A stretch of 64,000 nt of DNA, from the NCBI GenBank assembly GCA_005954745.1, contig CP040678.1:992001-1056000 (forward strand), in the 5' to 3' direction. Positions 15,712 through 25,491 of this stretch are shown here, one piece after another. Source of the DNA: Halostella pelagica (GTDB lineage: Archaea; Halobacteriota; Halobacteria; Halobacteriales; Natronoarchaeaceae). The notes under the pieces were generated by a model. The model was not told where the DNA came from. It saw only the letters and a list, made by a program, of their open reading frames with translations, and did not search any database. The translations under genes and the position numbers were made by a program. Positions within the stretch are counted from its first letter, which is position 1; every line of letters starts with the position of its first letter.

Positions 15712-17892
15712 TCACCCGCGATAGCCGAGCAACCGAAGGCCGTTCAGCGAGACGAGGACCGTCGAGCCCTCGTGACCGACCACGGCGAGTGGGAGCGGGA
15801 TACCTCGGAGAAGGATCGTACCGACCATGAGTGCGATTGCACCGAACGCGATGGCGAGGTTGATGGTAAGCGTCCGTCGGGTCTTGCGTCCGAGGCCGAG
15901 AACGTAGGGGATCTTACTGAGGTCGTCACCCATCAACACGACGTCGGCGGTGTCGAGCGCGACGTCGGTCCCTGCACCGCCCATCGCCACGCCGAGTGTC
16001 GCTGTGGCGAGCGCCGGCGCGTCGTTGACGCCGTCGCCGACCATCGCTACGTTCTCGTATCGCTCGACCAGGTCTTCGATGGTCGCCACTTTCTCCTCCG
16101 GCAGCAGTTCGGCCTGAACCTCGTCGATGCCGACCTCGTCGGCGATCCGCTGTGCGACGCGCTCGTTGTCGCCAGTCAGCATGATGATGTGCTCCACACC
16201 GAGCGAGCGGATGTCGGCGATCATCTCGGCAGCGTCAGGCCGGACCGTATCGGTGAAGGCGAGCCACCCCAACACTGTGACCTGGCCGCCGCACTCTCGG
16301 GCGACGAGGACGCTCGTTTTCCCTTCCGCCTCTAACGTTTCGAGCCGATCGAGGCCGGGTTCGAGACCATCGATTGACGCGTGTCCGAGAACGGTTTCGA
16401 AGTAACTGCGATTCCCGATGTGCGTCGTCCTACCTTCGACCGCTGCTCTGACTCCTTTCCCGGCAGCCGACTGAAATCGCTCCGCGTCAGGGACGTTGAG
16501 TGACCGATCGTCCGCCGCGGTCACGGTCGCCCGAGCGAGGTGATGCTCCGAGCGGGCCTGCACCGCGGCCGCGATGGAGAGCAGCCCGTCCTCGGTCAGT
16601 GTCTGATCCGCCGTCCCGTCGCGGACGAACACGTCGGTCAACTGCGTATCGCCTTGCGTGAGTGTGCCCGTCTTGTCGAACGCAACCGCATCGATGCGCG
16701 CGGCAGTCTCGACGTGTTCGCCGCCTTTGAACAGGACGCCCTGCCTGCCCCCGGAGGCGATCGCCGAGAGGACCGCCGCGGGTGTCGAGATAATGACCGC
16801 ACACGGCGAGGCGGCGACCATGAGCGTCATCGCGCGGTAAAACGTGCTCGTGAACTCGCTGCCGAACGCGAGCGGAATTCCGATCGCCGCGATCGTGAGC
16901 CCGAATACGGCGAGGACGTAGGGTTGCTCCAGGCGGTCGATGAGCCGCTGTGTCGGGGCCTTTTCGCTTTGGGCCTCTTCGACCATAGTGATGAGGCGGC
17001 TGATCGCCGATTCGTGGGCCTGCCGCGTGACCTCGATTTCGAGGCTCCCGCTCTCGTTGATCGTCCCACCGAACACCTCGTCGCCAGTTTCCTTCGGTAC
17101 GGGGACTGACTCGCCGGTGAGCGAGGCCTGATCGACCGTTCCCTCGCCCGACGTGACCACGCCGTCGAGCGGGATTTTGTCGCCGGGACGGACGACGAAT
17201 ACGTCACCGACGGCGACCTCGTCGATGGGAACCGTGACCTCCTCACCGTCACGCAAGATCTGCGCTTCGTCCGGCCGCATCTCAACGAGCGATTTGATCG
17301 CCCGGCGCGACCGTCCAATGGCGTAATGCTGCAGCGTGTTCGACAGCGAGAACAGGAAGAGGAGCATCGCGCCTTCGAACGGAGCCCCTATGGAAAGCGC
17401 ACCGAGTGCGGCGACGATCATCAGAAGGTCGATATCCACTGCGCGGTGGCGGAGCGTCTCGATAGCTCCTTTCAGTCCGTACCACCCGCCGAAGACGTAC
17501 GCGACGCCGTAGCCGGCCCACATGAGCAGTAGCGGGCCGTCGAGCCACCCTGTCGCCAGGCCGGTGACCATGCCGACCAGCGTCAGCCCGACGAACACTG
17601 CTTCCCGTCTGAGTTCCGAGCGAGAGGTCACCTCGTCGGGTGCCGTGTCAGACTCGTCCTGGATTGAGACGTCACGGTCGCGGACCGCTTCCCTAAGCTG
17701 TTCTTCGGAGGTGACGGTCTCATCGTAGGTGATCCGAGCACTCCCCGTTCGGAACGAGACATCGACGTCGTGGACACCGGGCCTGTCCCTGAGGTGTCGT
17801 TCAAGTGCTCGCGCCCCCGCTTCGCCACGACCACCCCGTCGTTCGATCTGGACAGTACACGTCGATAGTGGGGGTGATTCAGTAACGGTCAT
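15712..17892 (-). CDS. Heavy-metal P1B-type ATPase (SPC type)
   Basis: A 726-aa ATP-driven cation exporter. Seen motifs: actuator TGES (259-262), phosphorylation site DKTGT (406-410), MVGDGVNDAPAL near residue 650, transmembrane SPC (362-364) in place of CPC, and HEGST (707-711) in the last helix. SPC plus HEGxT places it with P1B-4 ATPases, linked to Co2+, Zn2+ or Fe2+ rather than copper. The N-terminal ~75 residues have the HMA fold pattern but lack CxxC. It is monocistronic, convergent with the ABC gene pair's direction of origin, and carries no obvious linked metal sensor. Confidence 0.9.
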   Translation of the reverse strand: MTVTESPPLSTCTVQIERRGGRGEAGARALERHLRDRPGVHDVDVSFRTGSARITYDETVTSEEQLREAVRDRDVSIQDESDTAPDEVTSRSELRREAVFVGLTLVGMVTGLATGWLDGPLLLMWAGYGVAYVFGGWYGLKGAIETLRHRAVDIDLLMIVAALGALSIGAPFEGAMLLFLFSLSNTLQHYAIGRSRRAIKSLVEMRPDEAQILRDGEEVTVPIDEVAVGDVFVVRPGDKIPLDGVVTSGEGTVDQASLTGESVPVPKETGDEVFGGTINESGSLEIEVTRQAHESAISRLITMVEEAQSEKAPTQRLIDRLEQPYVLAVFGLTIAAIGIPLAFGSEFTSTFYRAMTLMVAASPCAVIISTPAAVLSAIASGGRQGVLFKGGEHVETAARIDAVAFDKTGTLTQGDTQLTDVFVRDGTADQTLTEDGLLSIAAAVQARSEHHLARATVTAADDRSLNVPDAERFQSAAGKGVRAAVEGRTTHIGNRSYFETVLGHASIDGLEPGLDRLETLEAEGKTSVLVARECGGQVTVLGWLAFTDTVRPDAAEMIADIRSLGVEHIIMLTGDNERVAQRIADEVGIDEVQAELLPEEKVATIEDLVERYENVAMVGDGVNDAPALATATLGVAMGGAGTDVALDTADVVLMGDDLSKIPYVLGLGRKTRRTLTINLAIAFGAIALMVGTILLRGIPLPLAVVGHEGSTVLVSLNGLRLLGYRG

Positions 17893-18007
17893 GCTGACTC
17901 CCTATACCGTGTGTCGGTTTTGCATTATCGGTCTGTCAATTGGAACCACGTTAAGAGAGTGGCTGAAAGAGCACACAATTTTCTTCAGAATAAGATCGAG
18001 GGTCTAC

Positions 18008-18793
18008 CTAGATATCTCGCCGTTGGAACAGAACCTGACTCAGTATGAGCAGTCCCAAAAATCCAGCAAGGAGGATTCCAGAGTCCAGTAGGTCATACGT
18101 TCCGTCGATTAGAACCGGTGTCGGTGAGTAGTAATGGGTTGGGCTAATGTATTGAATCCACGAGAACTCCTCCGCCGCGCCAACTGCGGACTCAACGAGC
18201 CAGAGAACGAACATCAGCCCGATGGCAGCCCGCTCTGCAACCGTCGCCCGATTCACGAGTACCGAGAGAACTGTTCCAATCGCAGCGCAGACAAGGAGAT
18301 ACGGAATCGAGAGGAGATGCGCCAACACGAGATGCATCGGATCAATCGTTTCGCCGATCGCCACCACAAGACCGTACGTGACGCCGCCCACAACTACGTT
18401 CAACAGGATAAGTGGAAGCACCATCGATGCGAATTTTTCGAGAAGTAATTGGCTCCGAGAGACCGGGAATGAGAGCAGTAGATCCATTCGATCATTCTCG
18501 ATGTCACTTGCGATCTTCCCCGCCGCTGAGTATGCAAAGTAGATTCCGAGCCCCACCAACCAGACGAATGTGTAAATCTGCCCTCCTAGCCATCCTTCAA
18601 TCGTTCCAATCGTTTGAATGCCGAACGCTTCCCTCATCGCAGGCGGCACTGACTCCGCGATCTGCGCGTAGGCGGATGCATCAACGAGAGAGAAATACCA
18701 GACGATAAAAGCTACGTAGAGGCTCACACCAATCGTCAGGATCACAGTTCCTCGAAGACGGCGGCTCGTCTCATATCGCGTGGTTTCAAGCAT
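18008..18793 (-). CDS. ABC-2 type transporter permease
   Basis: A 261-aa membrane protein with six hydrophobic segments. 'AAGKIASDIENDRMDLLLSFPVSRSQLLLEKF' is the typical ABC-2 coupling region. The start at 18793 overlaps the upstream ATPase gene by 8 nt, which indicates a two-gene operon. The exported substrate is unknown. Confidence 0.88.
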   Translation of the reverse strand: MLETTRYETSRRLRGTVILTIGVSLYVAFIVWYFSLVDASAYAQIAESVPPAMREAFGIQTIGTIEGWLGGQIYTFVWLVGLGIYFAYSAAGKIASDIENDRMDLLLSFPVSRSQLLLEKFASMVLPLILLNVVVGGVTYGLVVAIGETIDPMHLVLAHLLSIPYLLVCAAIGTVLSVLVNRATVAERAAIGLMFVLWLVESAVGAAEEFSWIQYISPTHYYSPTPVLIDGTYDLLDSGILLAGFLGLLILSQVLFQRRDI

Positions 18794-19703
18794 CCGATTG
18801 CACCTCCTGGTTGGATTCTCCTTCTCCGTCTGCCCCGTAGTAGTGCATGAAGATGTCTTCGAGCGGTGGTTCACTGATGTCGATTTCACGCACGTCATGT
18901 GTCGCAAGTTCGCGGAGGAGCGTGTTGGACTCGCCAGTGTAAATGAATTGGATTCCATTAGCGAACGTCTGCACATAATTGACCCCATCGAGTGCTGTGA
19001 GTTCAGTTCTGGCCTCGTCAGTCGTTCGGAGACGGACACGCTTTCCACCTTGTTCCATCAACGTCTCGATATCCTCTAGTCCGACGAGTTTTCCGTCACG
19101 GAGTATCCCAACCCGATCACAGATGCGCCGGACTTCGCTCAGCACGTGAGACGAGAAGAATAGCGTCTTTCCTCGCTCGCATTCGTTCCTGGCGAACTCG
19201 TTAAACTCCTCTTGCTTGAGAGGGTCGAGACCGGATGTCGGTTCGTCCATTATTACGAGCTCGGGGTCGTGCATGAAGGCTTGGATGATGCCGAGCATGC
19301 GTTTGTTTCCGGACGAATATTCGCGGATGGGACGTTCCACCGGGGGTGTGAATATTTCGAGGAGTTCGTCTCGCCGGTCACCACCCTTGACGGACGCGTG
19401 ATAGTCCAAGACGTCTGCGCCCGTCACTTCCTCGTTGAATCCGAGATGCGCCGGCAAATACCCGATTCGCTGCTTGGCGTCGATGAGTGCGTCCTCATCG
19501 TGAACATCTGCACCGAGGACAGTTGCTGTACCAGATGTCGGTTCGAGTAATCCCAGTAATGTTCGAATCGTCGTCGTCTTCCCTGCACCATTTGGCCCGA
19601 GGTAGCCGAAGATCTCGCCAGTTTCGACGGTGAACGAGACGTCGTCGTTGGCGAGAACGTCCCCGTAATCCTTTGTCAACCCGTCAAGTTCGATTACCCC
19701 CAT
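18786..19703 (-). CDS. ABC transporter ATP-binding protein
   Basis: A 305-aa ATPase of a DrrA/CcmA-like ABC-2 exporter. Walker A 'GPNGAGKTTTIRTLLG', signature 'REYSSGNKRMLGIIQAF' (with SSGN in place of LSGGQ), Walker B 'LVIMDEPTSGLD' and the switch His in 'LFFSSHVLSEV' are present, followed by a ~90-residue C-terminal regulatory domain. The ATG at 19703 (MGVIELDGLT) is the canonical domain start. Partner of the permease at 18008-18793. Confidence 0.92.
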   Translation of the reverse strand: MGVIELDGLTKDYGDVLANDDVSFTVETGEIFGYLGPNGAGKTTTIRTLLGLLEPTSGTATVLGADVHDEDALIDAKQRIGYLPAHLGFNEEVTGADVLDYHASVKGGDRRDELLEIFTPPVERPIREYSSGNKRMLGIIQAFMHDPELVIMDEPTSGLDPLKQEEFNEFARNECERGKTLFFSSHVLSEVRRICDRVGILRDGKLVGLEDIETLMEQGGKRVRLRTTDEARTELTALDGVNYVQTFANGIQFIYTGESNTLLRELATHDVREIDISEPPLEDIFMHYYGADGEGESNQEVQSDA

Positions 19704-19886
19704 AGCCCCATCCTTTGCATGCACTGCATTTTGTTGTATCGGAGATTATATTCGACGTACATAGGAGGAAACGTCACGGGACGGTTGGTCTGACTACTGG
19801 GCTGGGACTGTAGCCAATCACGGGACGAAGAAAGTGGACTCAACAGAGACCTACTGTTATTGTCTCCCCCCGACGTACTGTCAGTT

Positions 19887-20282
19887 ATGGCCAGAGTGGG
19901 TTTCATCCTCGTGGGACTCGTTATGACCTTGGTTCCAGCACGAGTCCGGGAATCGTTCGAGAAATTCGCCCTCAAAAAGTCTGATGAAGTGAGCCCCAGC
20001 CCCTCGTTTACGCCAGCGATTAGAGCGGAAGGCGTGATTTTCGTGGTCGTGAGTGTACTGGGCGGGACGGTGTATCGTGTGTCGATGTACGTCCTTGGAC
20101 TGGCTGGTGCTATTGCACTCTTCGTTCCGAAGCGGGCACTCCGGTTCAGTATGAACATCTCGTACGAAAACCCAGAGACAGTCGAATGGAAGGGCGGACT
20201 CGTTCCCGTGATCCGCGGGTTCGGCGTGCTGTATTTACTCATTGCGTTGAACGAGGTCAAAAACCGGAACCAGGGGACGTGA
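19887..20282 (+). CDS. Small hypothetical membrane protein
   Basis: A 131-aa protein with hydrophobic segments at about residues 3-20, 48-65, 70-85 and 108-122. No family recognised. The ATG at 19887 follows a TATA-like GTTATT by ~30 nt. It is divergent from the ABC operon and convergent with the SdpI-like gene. Confidence 0.65.
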   Translation: MARVGFILVGLVMTLVPARVRESFEKFALKKSDEVSPSPSFTPAIRAEGVIFVVVSVLGGTVYRVSMYVLGLAGAIALFVPKRALRFSMNISYENPETVEWKGGLVPVIRGFGVLYLLIALNEVKNRNQGT

Positions 20283-20312
20283 CGGTAGTTTCATGTCAGA
20301 TAATTATATATC

Positions 20313-20975
20313 CTACCCCGAGTGTGAATCCGATCCGGGCTCAATTTGCGCGTACAGGTAGTACGAGTACACGGCAGTAATCCCGGCTGTCAGGAGCGCT
20401 GGAATGAGAAGGAAGTAGATTGTATAGTCGCCGAAGAAGAGACCGACAAGCGTGAGAACAGCGGTGAGTTTGAACAGCCGGCCGCCAAGCGCGTGGGTCC
20501 GGGCCCAAACCTCGTCGCTGCTGAGCGTCCACGGCGTCCGAATACCAGCGAACCAGTTCCGCTCGGCGTGTGGGAGGAAGACGCCGACGTAGTAGAACAG
20601 GCCAGCCGCGCCAAACAGAATCAGGGCCGTGAAGTCGAATTCGTACCCGAGGTTGAACGCGATGATCCCGACGTGGACGAGAAACATATACCCCATGAAG
20701 ACGACGACGAACCAGTCGTAGTAGGCTCGGAACTCGGCGATGTTCTCTCGGAGTGGATCAATCCGGGGAATCGCGGCGAACATGGCGAGTAGTCCCGCCG
20801 TCAGAACAGGGAATAGCCAGAGTGCCACTTGCTTCGACATGGTGCCGTCCGGTTCTCCGGCAGCGTTCCAGTGCATGACGAGCTCGGCAGGGAGCGACGG
20901 AGCTGCGAGCAGGCTCACGATGCCCGAGAATACCACGGCGCCACCCGCCAACCCGAACCGGTGAATTGTCTTCAT
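20313..20975 (-). CDS. SdpI-family membrane protein (DUF1648 type)
   Basis: A 220-aa membrane protein with six hydrophobic segments. The DUF1648 block 'LPAELVMHWNAAGEPDGTMSK' and the SdpI block 'RNWFAGIRTPWTLSSDEVWARTHALGGRLF' are both clear. In Bacillus, SdpI gives immunity to the SdpC toxin and acts in signalling; in archaea the role is unknown. Complete length for the family. Confidence 0.92.
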   Translation of the reverse strand: MKTIHRFGLAGGAVVFSGIVSLLAAPSLPAELVMHWNAAGEPDGTMSKQVALWLFPVLTAGLLAMFAAIPRIDPLRENIAEFRAYYDWFVVVFMGYMFLVHVGIIAFNLGYEFDFTALILFGAAGLFYYVGVFLPHAERNWFAGIRTPWTLSSDEVWARTHALGGRLFKLTAVLTLVGLFFGDYTIYFLLIPALLTAGITAVYSYYLYAQIEPGSDSHSG

Positions 20976-21291
20976 ACACGACGATACGGTCTGTTCCCTG
21001 ATGAATCAGTAGGAAAGCGCCGGTGAACTGATTGCGGACGATACTGACGACTATATTGAGCACTCGGTGAGGACTACTTCTGGAGAATCCCTATGCAAAA
21101 TATACGTCCTTTACTGACCGCAACCAGACCAGAGTATCCAATCTGTGGAGGAGTTTAACAGAGCTAAGGAGGGGGCTTTTGAGACTAACTTCCAGGACGC
21201 TGAGTCATCCGGAAAGCAACTCATCCGAATCGTAGCGGCAACTCATTCTTTATGCCCGGGTGCTCAACAACCGATAGCACCAGTCCCAGAC
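20976..21291. other. Intergenic interval, no feature recognised
   Basis: It separates the SdpI-like gene from the membrane protein at 21292. Apart from a TATA-like ATTCTTTATG (about 21245-21254) I see neither a coding signature nor repeats. Confidence 0.4.
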
Positions 21292-21897
21292 ATGCGAGGA
21301 GAGATCAGCGTCTTCCGACCGGTCGAAGCGTACGCAGAGACCGGCTCTTCCAGAGCTCATGGTGTCGTCGCAATCATCTCGTCCTGTGTGTTCGTCGGAA
21401 CGATCGTCTTTGGCTTTGTCCCGGTCACGAGGGAGATCGAGACCTCCGGTTATTCGACCGCAGATCTACAGGAGGCAACAACTCGGACTGAAGTAGACAT
21501 CATCCTACAGGCCTTCGAACCGGTCATGGATTCGGTTGTACTCCTTTCTGTGCTGGATTACCTCTTCATCGTCGCTGGGTTCTTCCTCTTTTTCTCGCTT
21601 CACTCCATAGTGATGAAGCGACTGTCGTTCGACGATCGCCTAGTTCTGGTTCCGAAGTTCGGGATGATGCTGACCGTCTGTTCACGGCTTCTCGATTCGC
21701 TGGAAAATCTCTGGGTTATCCTGATTTACTCAAACCCCGATAGCTATTCCACCACTCTCATCAGTTTGATGAACACCACGCAATCAGCGAAATGGCTGGT
21801 GGTCGTGGTCGAATATCCTGCCCTCGGACTGGCGATCGTCCTAGTTCTTCTGGCCCAATTCACACCTCTTTTCGACGTTAAGACGTCCCGGATGTAA
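21292..21897 (+). CDS. Hypothetical four-helix membrane protein
   Basis: A 201-aa protein with four hydrophobic segments (about residues 22-40, 78-105, 115-145, 170-195). 'RLLDSLENLWVILIYSNPDSY' and the overall layout suggest a small integral membrane protein of unknown family. The upstream 49 codons in frame are rejected because they lack a plausible signal or helix. It is the last gene before the recombinase module at 21968. Confidence 0.6.
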   Translation: MRGEISVFRPVEAYAETGSSRAHGVVAIISSCVFVGTIVFGFVPVTREIETSGYSTADLQEATTRTEVDIILQAFEPVMDSVVLLSVLDYLFIVAGFFLFFSLHSIVMKRLSFDDRLVLVPKFGMMLTVCSRLLDSLENLWVILIYSNPDSYSTTLISLMNTTQSAKWLVVVVEYPALGLAIVLVLLAQFTPLFDVKTSRM

Positions 21898-21967
21898 TCT
21901 CAGGCCCGGTCTGACCGAGTACGAGACTGCTGTGTCAATCGGCGATTGGTTTTCTCTCTGGTGGCGA

Positions 21968-22103
21968 GTTTGGCTGTACGCGAATCCCAGTGGAAACCAC
22001 TCCCTCCTTCGTCCATCGAACGAAAGCAAAATCAGGCCCGTTCGACAGATGATCACCACGCCGTCCGGTGATTATCTCACACCAAATGTATGGGCGCTGC
22101 AGG
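21968..22103 (+). repeat. Copy B of recombinase-associated module
   Basis: Elements in order: GTTTGGCTGTACGCGAA (21968-21984), the imperfect palindrome TTCGTCCATCGAACGAA (22008-22024), AGCAAAATC, and TGGGCGCTGCAGG (22091-22103). The recombinase ATG lies 112 bp further on. The palindrome has arms TTCGT/ACGAA around a 7-bp spacer, the geometry of a tyrosine-recombinase core site, but it could instead be an operator. The remaining leader to 22214 shows weaker similarity to copy C (GATTTCGnnnGCGTT). Confidence 0.75.
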
Positions 22104-22214
22104 CTCAAAGCCAATAAACAGCCCGTAGAAACCCTCTCGTTCGGGTTTCCGAACACGGGGATTTCGCCGCGTTCAGAATCGGCGTCGACGCAGCATCGGT
22201 TCGCGACTGCAACC

Positions 22215-23228
22215 ATGAGTCTCGAACCACTCGACCCGGAGACCGGCCTCGAGATGTATCTCCGGGACAAGGAGGCCGAGCTCGCAGCGAGTTCGGTCAA
22301 GTCGCACAGGTACCGACTCAAGCACTTCCTGCGCTGGTGTGACAAGGAGGACATCGACAACCTCAATGACCTCACCGGCCGCAAGATACAGCAGTACCGC
22401 CTCTGGCGGCGCGACGACGGCGACCTCTCCATCGCCAGCGAAAAGACCCAGATGGACACGCTGCGCGTGTTCATCCGCTGGGCAGAGTCCGTCGACGCGG
22501 TCGAGCAGGACCTCTCGACGAAGGTCCGCTCGCCCTCGATGACCCCTGAGCAGAACACCCGCGACGAGATGCTCGACACTGAGGAAGCCGAAGATGTCCT
22601 CGAGTATCTCATCAAATACCAGTACGCCTCCTGCCGGCATGTCACGGTCGCGCTGATGTGGCACACGATGATGCGAGTGAGCAGCGTCCACGCGCTCGAC
22701 GTCGACGACTACCATCGTGACGAGCAGTACATCGAGGTACGACACCGTCCTCAGACGGACACCCCGATCAAGAACAAGAAGGACGGTGAGCGTCTAGTGG
22801 CGCTTTCGGACGACATCTGCATGCTGCTTGACGACTGGCTCGAAGACCAGCGACCGAACGTCACCGATGACTACGGGCGTGAGCCCCTCGTCGCGACAAC
22901 TCAGGGACGAGCGAACAAGACTACGCTTCGGAAGTACGTCTATCAGGCAACGCGGCCGTGCTTCCGCGGTGCCGACTGCCCTGAAGAGCGTGACCCAGAA
23001 GAGTGCGACGCCGCCATCAAGGATCAGCAAGCGTTCAGGTGTCCCGCAAACGTCAGCCCGCACGCCATCCGTCGAGGCAGCATCACGCACTCGCTCAACA
23101 GCGACCTCCCGGACAACGTCGTGAGTGACCGGGCGAACGTGAGCCCCGCGGTCATCGAACAGCACTACGACCGGCGCACCGAGAAAGAGAAGATGGAACA
23201 GCGCCGCGACTACCTGGATCGGCTCTAA
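22215..23228 (+). CDS. Tyrosine recombinase/integrase with Cys-rich insert
   Basis: A 337-aa site-specific recombinase. An N-terminal SAM-like core-binding domain (residues ~10-105, 'SVKSHRYRLKHFLRWC') precedes the catalytic domain: first Arg R154 (MMRVSSVHAL), HxxR at H283/R286 and nucleophile Y318 in EQHYDRRT. Four cysteines, C249, C255, C264 and C276, lie in an insert just before HxxR and look like a zinc site. About two thirds identical by eye to the recombinase at 43653. Start at MSLEPLD, shared by both. It presumably integrates or excises the element that begins at the module just upstream. Confidence 0.92.
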   Translation: MSLEPLDPETGLEMYLRDKEAELAASSVKSHRYRLKHFLRWCDKEDIDNLNDLTGRKIQQYRLWRRDDGDLSIASEKTQMDTLRVFIRWAESVDAVEQDLSTKVRSPSMTPEQNTRDEMLDTEEAEDVLEYLIKYQYASCRHVTVALMWHTMMRVSSVHALDVDDYHRDEQYIEVRHRPQTDTPIKNKKDGERLVALSDDICMLLDDWLEDQRPNVTDDYGREPLVATTQGRANKTTLRKYVYQATRPCFRGADCPEERDPEECDAAIKDQQAFRCPANVSPHAIRRGSITHSLNSDLPDNVVSDRANVSPAVIEQHYDRRTEKEKMEQRRDYLDRL

Positions 23229-23365
23229 ACCTCTTGCTAGGCCCCGTCTTGATTAGGGGCCACACCCCTCCTTTTTGAATAGGATTCGTAGTCAGTGCCC
23301 TGCTGAGGCGCTGGTAGGTCTCATCTAGAGGTAGAGATATTGTACCCGAGTTATGATGGATTATC

Positions 23366-23859
23366 ATGGCTGGCGATGCGCCAGGGTCTGAAACATGGAT
23401 GGAACAATCAAGCGCGTTTGACAGAGTAAGGTCGGTTGCAGGTGCGGTCCCTGAACCCAGATCAGTACGTACATTGCGGAAGAAGCAAACGTCGCGGAGA
23501 GCACAGCACGAGGACATCTTGAGCGACTCGTTGAGATGGGTGTTCTCCTCAAAAGCAATACCGGACGACAAACCCTGTACTCGCCAGACCCCCTTCACAC
23601 GCGGAAACAGGCTGTTCGTGAACTCCTCGATGACAACGACCACGAGGCTCTTGTTCGATACAAGTCTGAGTTAGAAGGTAGGATTGAGTGGTGGCAGGAT
23701 GAACATGAGGTCGACTCCCTCGATGAACTACGCGAACAGGCTGCCATAACAGACACTGCTACTGAGACGCGTAATCTCCTAGAGACTGTGACGGATTGGG
23801 AACTTGTTGCCTACCGGCTCGGCCTTGTTGAAGAAGCTATAGAGTTCCAGAACTGCTGA
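23366..23859 (+). pseudogene. Frameshifted DUF7342-like winged-helix regulator
   Basis: The first frame reads MAGDAPGSETWMEQ..FDRVRSVAG..PEPRS; from about 23460 the coding sense moves to another frame, reading STYIAEEANVAESTARGHLERLVEMGVLL, then YSPDPLHTRKQAVRELL and TDWELVAYRLGLVEEAI. Together this is a complete ~165-residue haloarchaeal DUF7342-type HTH protein broken by a single indel at the sequence CCCAGATCAGTACG. A free start (23536, MGVLL) could still express the C-terminal part without the recognition helix. Confidence 0.75.
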
Positions 23860-23960
23860 TTCATCAGGCCCTCTGCGACAAATAGGGTGAAGTCGTAGGC
23901 CTTCAAAATACAGTCTCGTTACTACCGATACCTCTCAGTATCTTGGGATCGATTCACCTA

Positions 23961-25277
23961 CTACGCAGGAGTGCTGTCTCCAAGAGCCAGTTCTCGCCGG
24001 TCGACACTGATGTTCCCATTGGATCCGATTCGCACTCGATTGTACCCTGGCAAGTGATTATCGAAATACATACTAATCGGAATCGTCGGTCCAGCACATG
24101 CGACCGTCACTCCATCAACAGACGTCTGCCACTTACCATCGAACGGGGGCCTGTGTTCGTGGCCGAGGAGTATGAGATCGAGCGACTGTCCCTGTTGTTC
24201 GGCGACTTTGACGATTGCCGAAATTGGCAAGTCTCGAATGGGCTCATGCAGACACAAAATATTTGTTCCACGGGTCTGGCCCACGTCGAACTTGAGGTCA
24301 CTAGGTGACCATCCATCCAGTGTATACCCTTCTTGAATCTCCACGAAGCCGATGTCGGCCGCGTCAACGCCGAACAGCGTGACTATACTCTCGTTTAGAT
24401 GGGCAGGAGACGTCGCAGAATGATTGACCGCTCCCGACTCGGTCAATGACTTCAGAGCACCTACTGCATCGACCGCGAAGGGGATTTCTCCGCCATTTGC
24501 AAGTCGATCGTGATCGCCGAGTATGAAGTGGAATGGAATCCCACTTTCAGCGAGAGAATCAATTGCTGAGAGTGATTTCCCAAGTATATCTTGTTTGACA
24601 TCATGATCGAAGAGGTCACCAGTATGTACTACAGCATCAACATTTTCATCGACAGCCTGCTGCAATACTGTCCGAAACGCGCGAAGGCTATCGGCCCTAT
24701 CGACCCATTTGGTATTCCCACCACCGCCTGGCTTCTTCCGGTTTTGATAGCCTAAATGAGTATCACTGATGTGAAAGAGTGTTAGCGATTGTTGAGGCAG
24801 GGTGAACTCTTGCAGCCGGTCGTAATCGGGATTGAGCCCACCACTTATTGGCCAAATATGGACGCGCTCGTCGGTATCCGGGTGGCAAGGTAGTCGGAAA
24901 GCTTCGTCGCGCTCAATAATTCCAAGCGCCTCGAGCGGTTTTCGTTCAGAAGGTGTGAGTCCCTCAGTAGCGATGGTGGGTAACCCATCACCGAATGCCT
25001 TCCTGTATTCCTCCATCGTGAATGAGTTTCGGGCGGACGTTGCCTTCCCGAATTCGGCACGTTTGTCACCGATTAGGTCCCTAAAAATGTGAAGTATTGA
25101 CTCTGTTTCTCCGGTGATCGCTTCATTTGCTTCAGCCAATCGCGAAACAAGCAAATGATACTCTGTGAGTGCTTGGTATGTATCTGCGATTTTATTGGGT
25201 TTGATCGGCTGGCCGTCTGTCACTATCCACTCATTAATAGTGCGGTACTTAACAACACCGAACAGCACGACGAACAA
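23961..25277 (-). CDS. Mre11/SbcD-like metallophosphoesterase with helical N-domain
   Basis: A 438-aa protein. The calcineurin-like phosphoesterase domain starts at ~165: HISDTHLG (D172, H174), VVHTGDLFD (D221), ILGDHDR (254-257, GDHD where GNHD is usual), CLHEP and LLGHEHRP. The ~160-residue N-terminus is helical/charged and matches no domain I know. Mre11/SbcD enzymes are Mn2+-dependent DNA nucleases; a DNA substrate is suggested by neighbours. The start is doubtful: the first codon used is TTG, and a good TATA box (TTATTTATAATAA, ~25325-25337) lies 50 nt upstream, so the true N-terminus may be longer or damaged by a frameshift. Confidence 0.8.
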   Translation of the reverse strand: MFVVLFGVVKYRTINEWIVTDGQPIKPNKIADTYQALTEYHLLVSRLAEANEAITGETESILHIFRDLIGDKRAEFGKATSARNSFTMEEYRKAFGDGLPTIATEGLTPSERKPLEALGIIERDEAFRLPCHPDTDERVHIWPISGGLNPDYDRLQEFTLPQQSLTLFHISDTHLGYQNRKKPGGGGNTKWVDRADSLRAFRTVLQQAVDENVDAVVHTGDLFDHDVKQDILGKSLSAIDSLAESGIPFHFILGDHDRLANGGEIPFAVDAVGALKSLTESGAVNHSATSPAHLNESIVTLFGVDAADIGFVEIQEGYTLDGWSPSDLKFDVGQTRGTNILCLHEPIRDLPISAIVKVAEQQGQSLDLILLGHEHRPPFDGKWQTSVDGVTVACAGPTIPISMYFDNHLPGYNRVRIGSNGNISVDRRELALGDSTPA

Positions 25278-25491
25278 TCTCGCAATTGAAGTTGAGTCAT
25301 GTGGTCATGGTCTACTATCTCCATTTATTATAAATAACAATCCTACCTCGAACCGCTGCACCCACTCGATGATGAGCGCGTGAAGGTCTCATCATCCAAG
25401 AAAGTATGAAATAAGACTAGTGAGGAATTACTCGCTCAAGCTTGCTGACGACACGGGACCTGAAAACTCGCCAACTTCAATTGAAGGAGGA

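Noticed and set aside
15176-22214. tRNA gene as integration target near the recombinase modules
   Set aside because: I searched by eye for tRNA TPsiC-arm patterns near copies A-C and found none.
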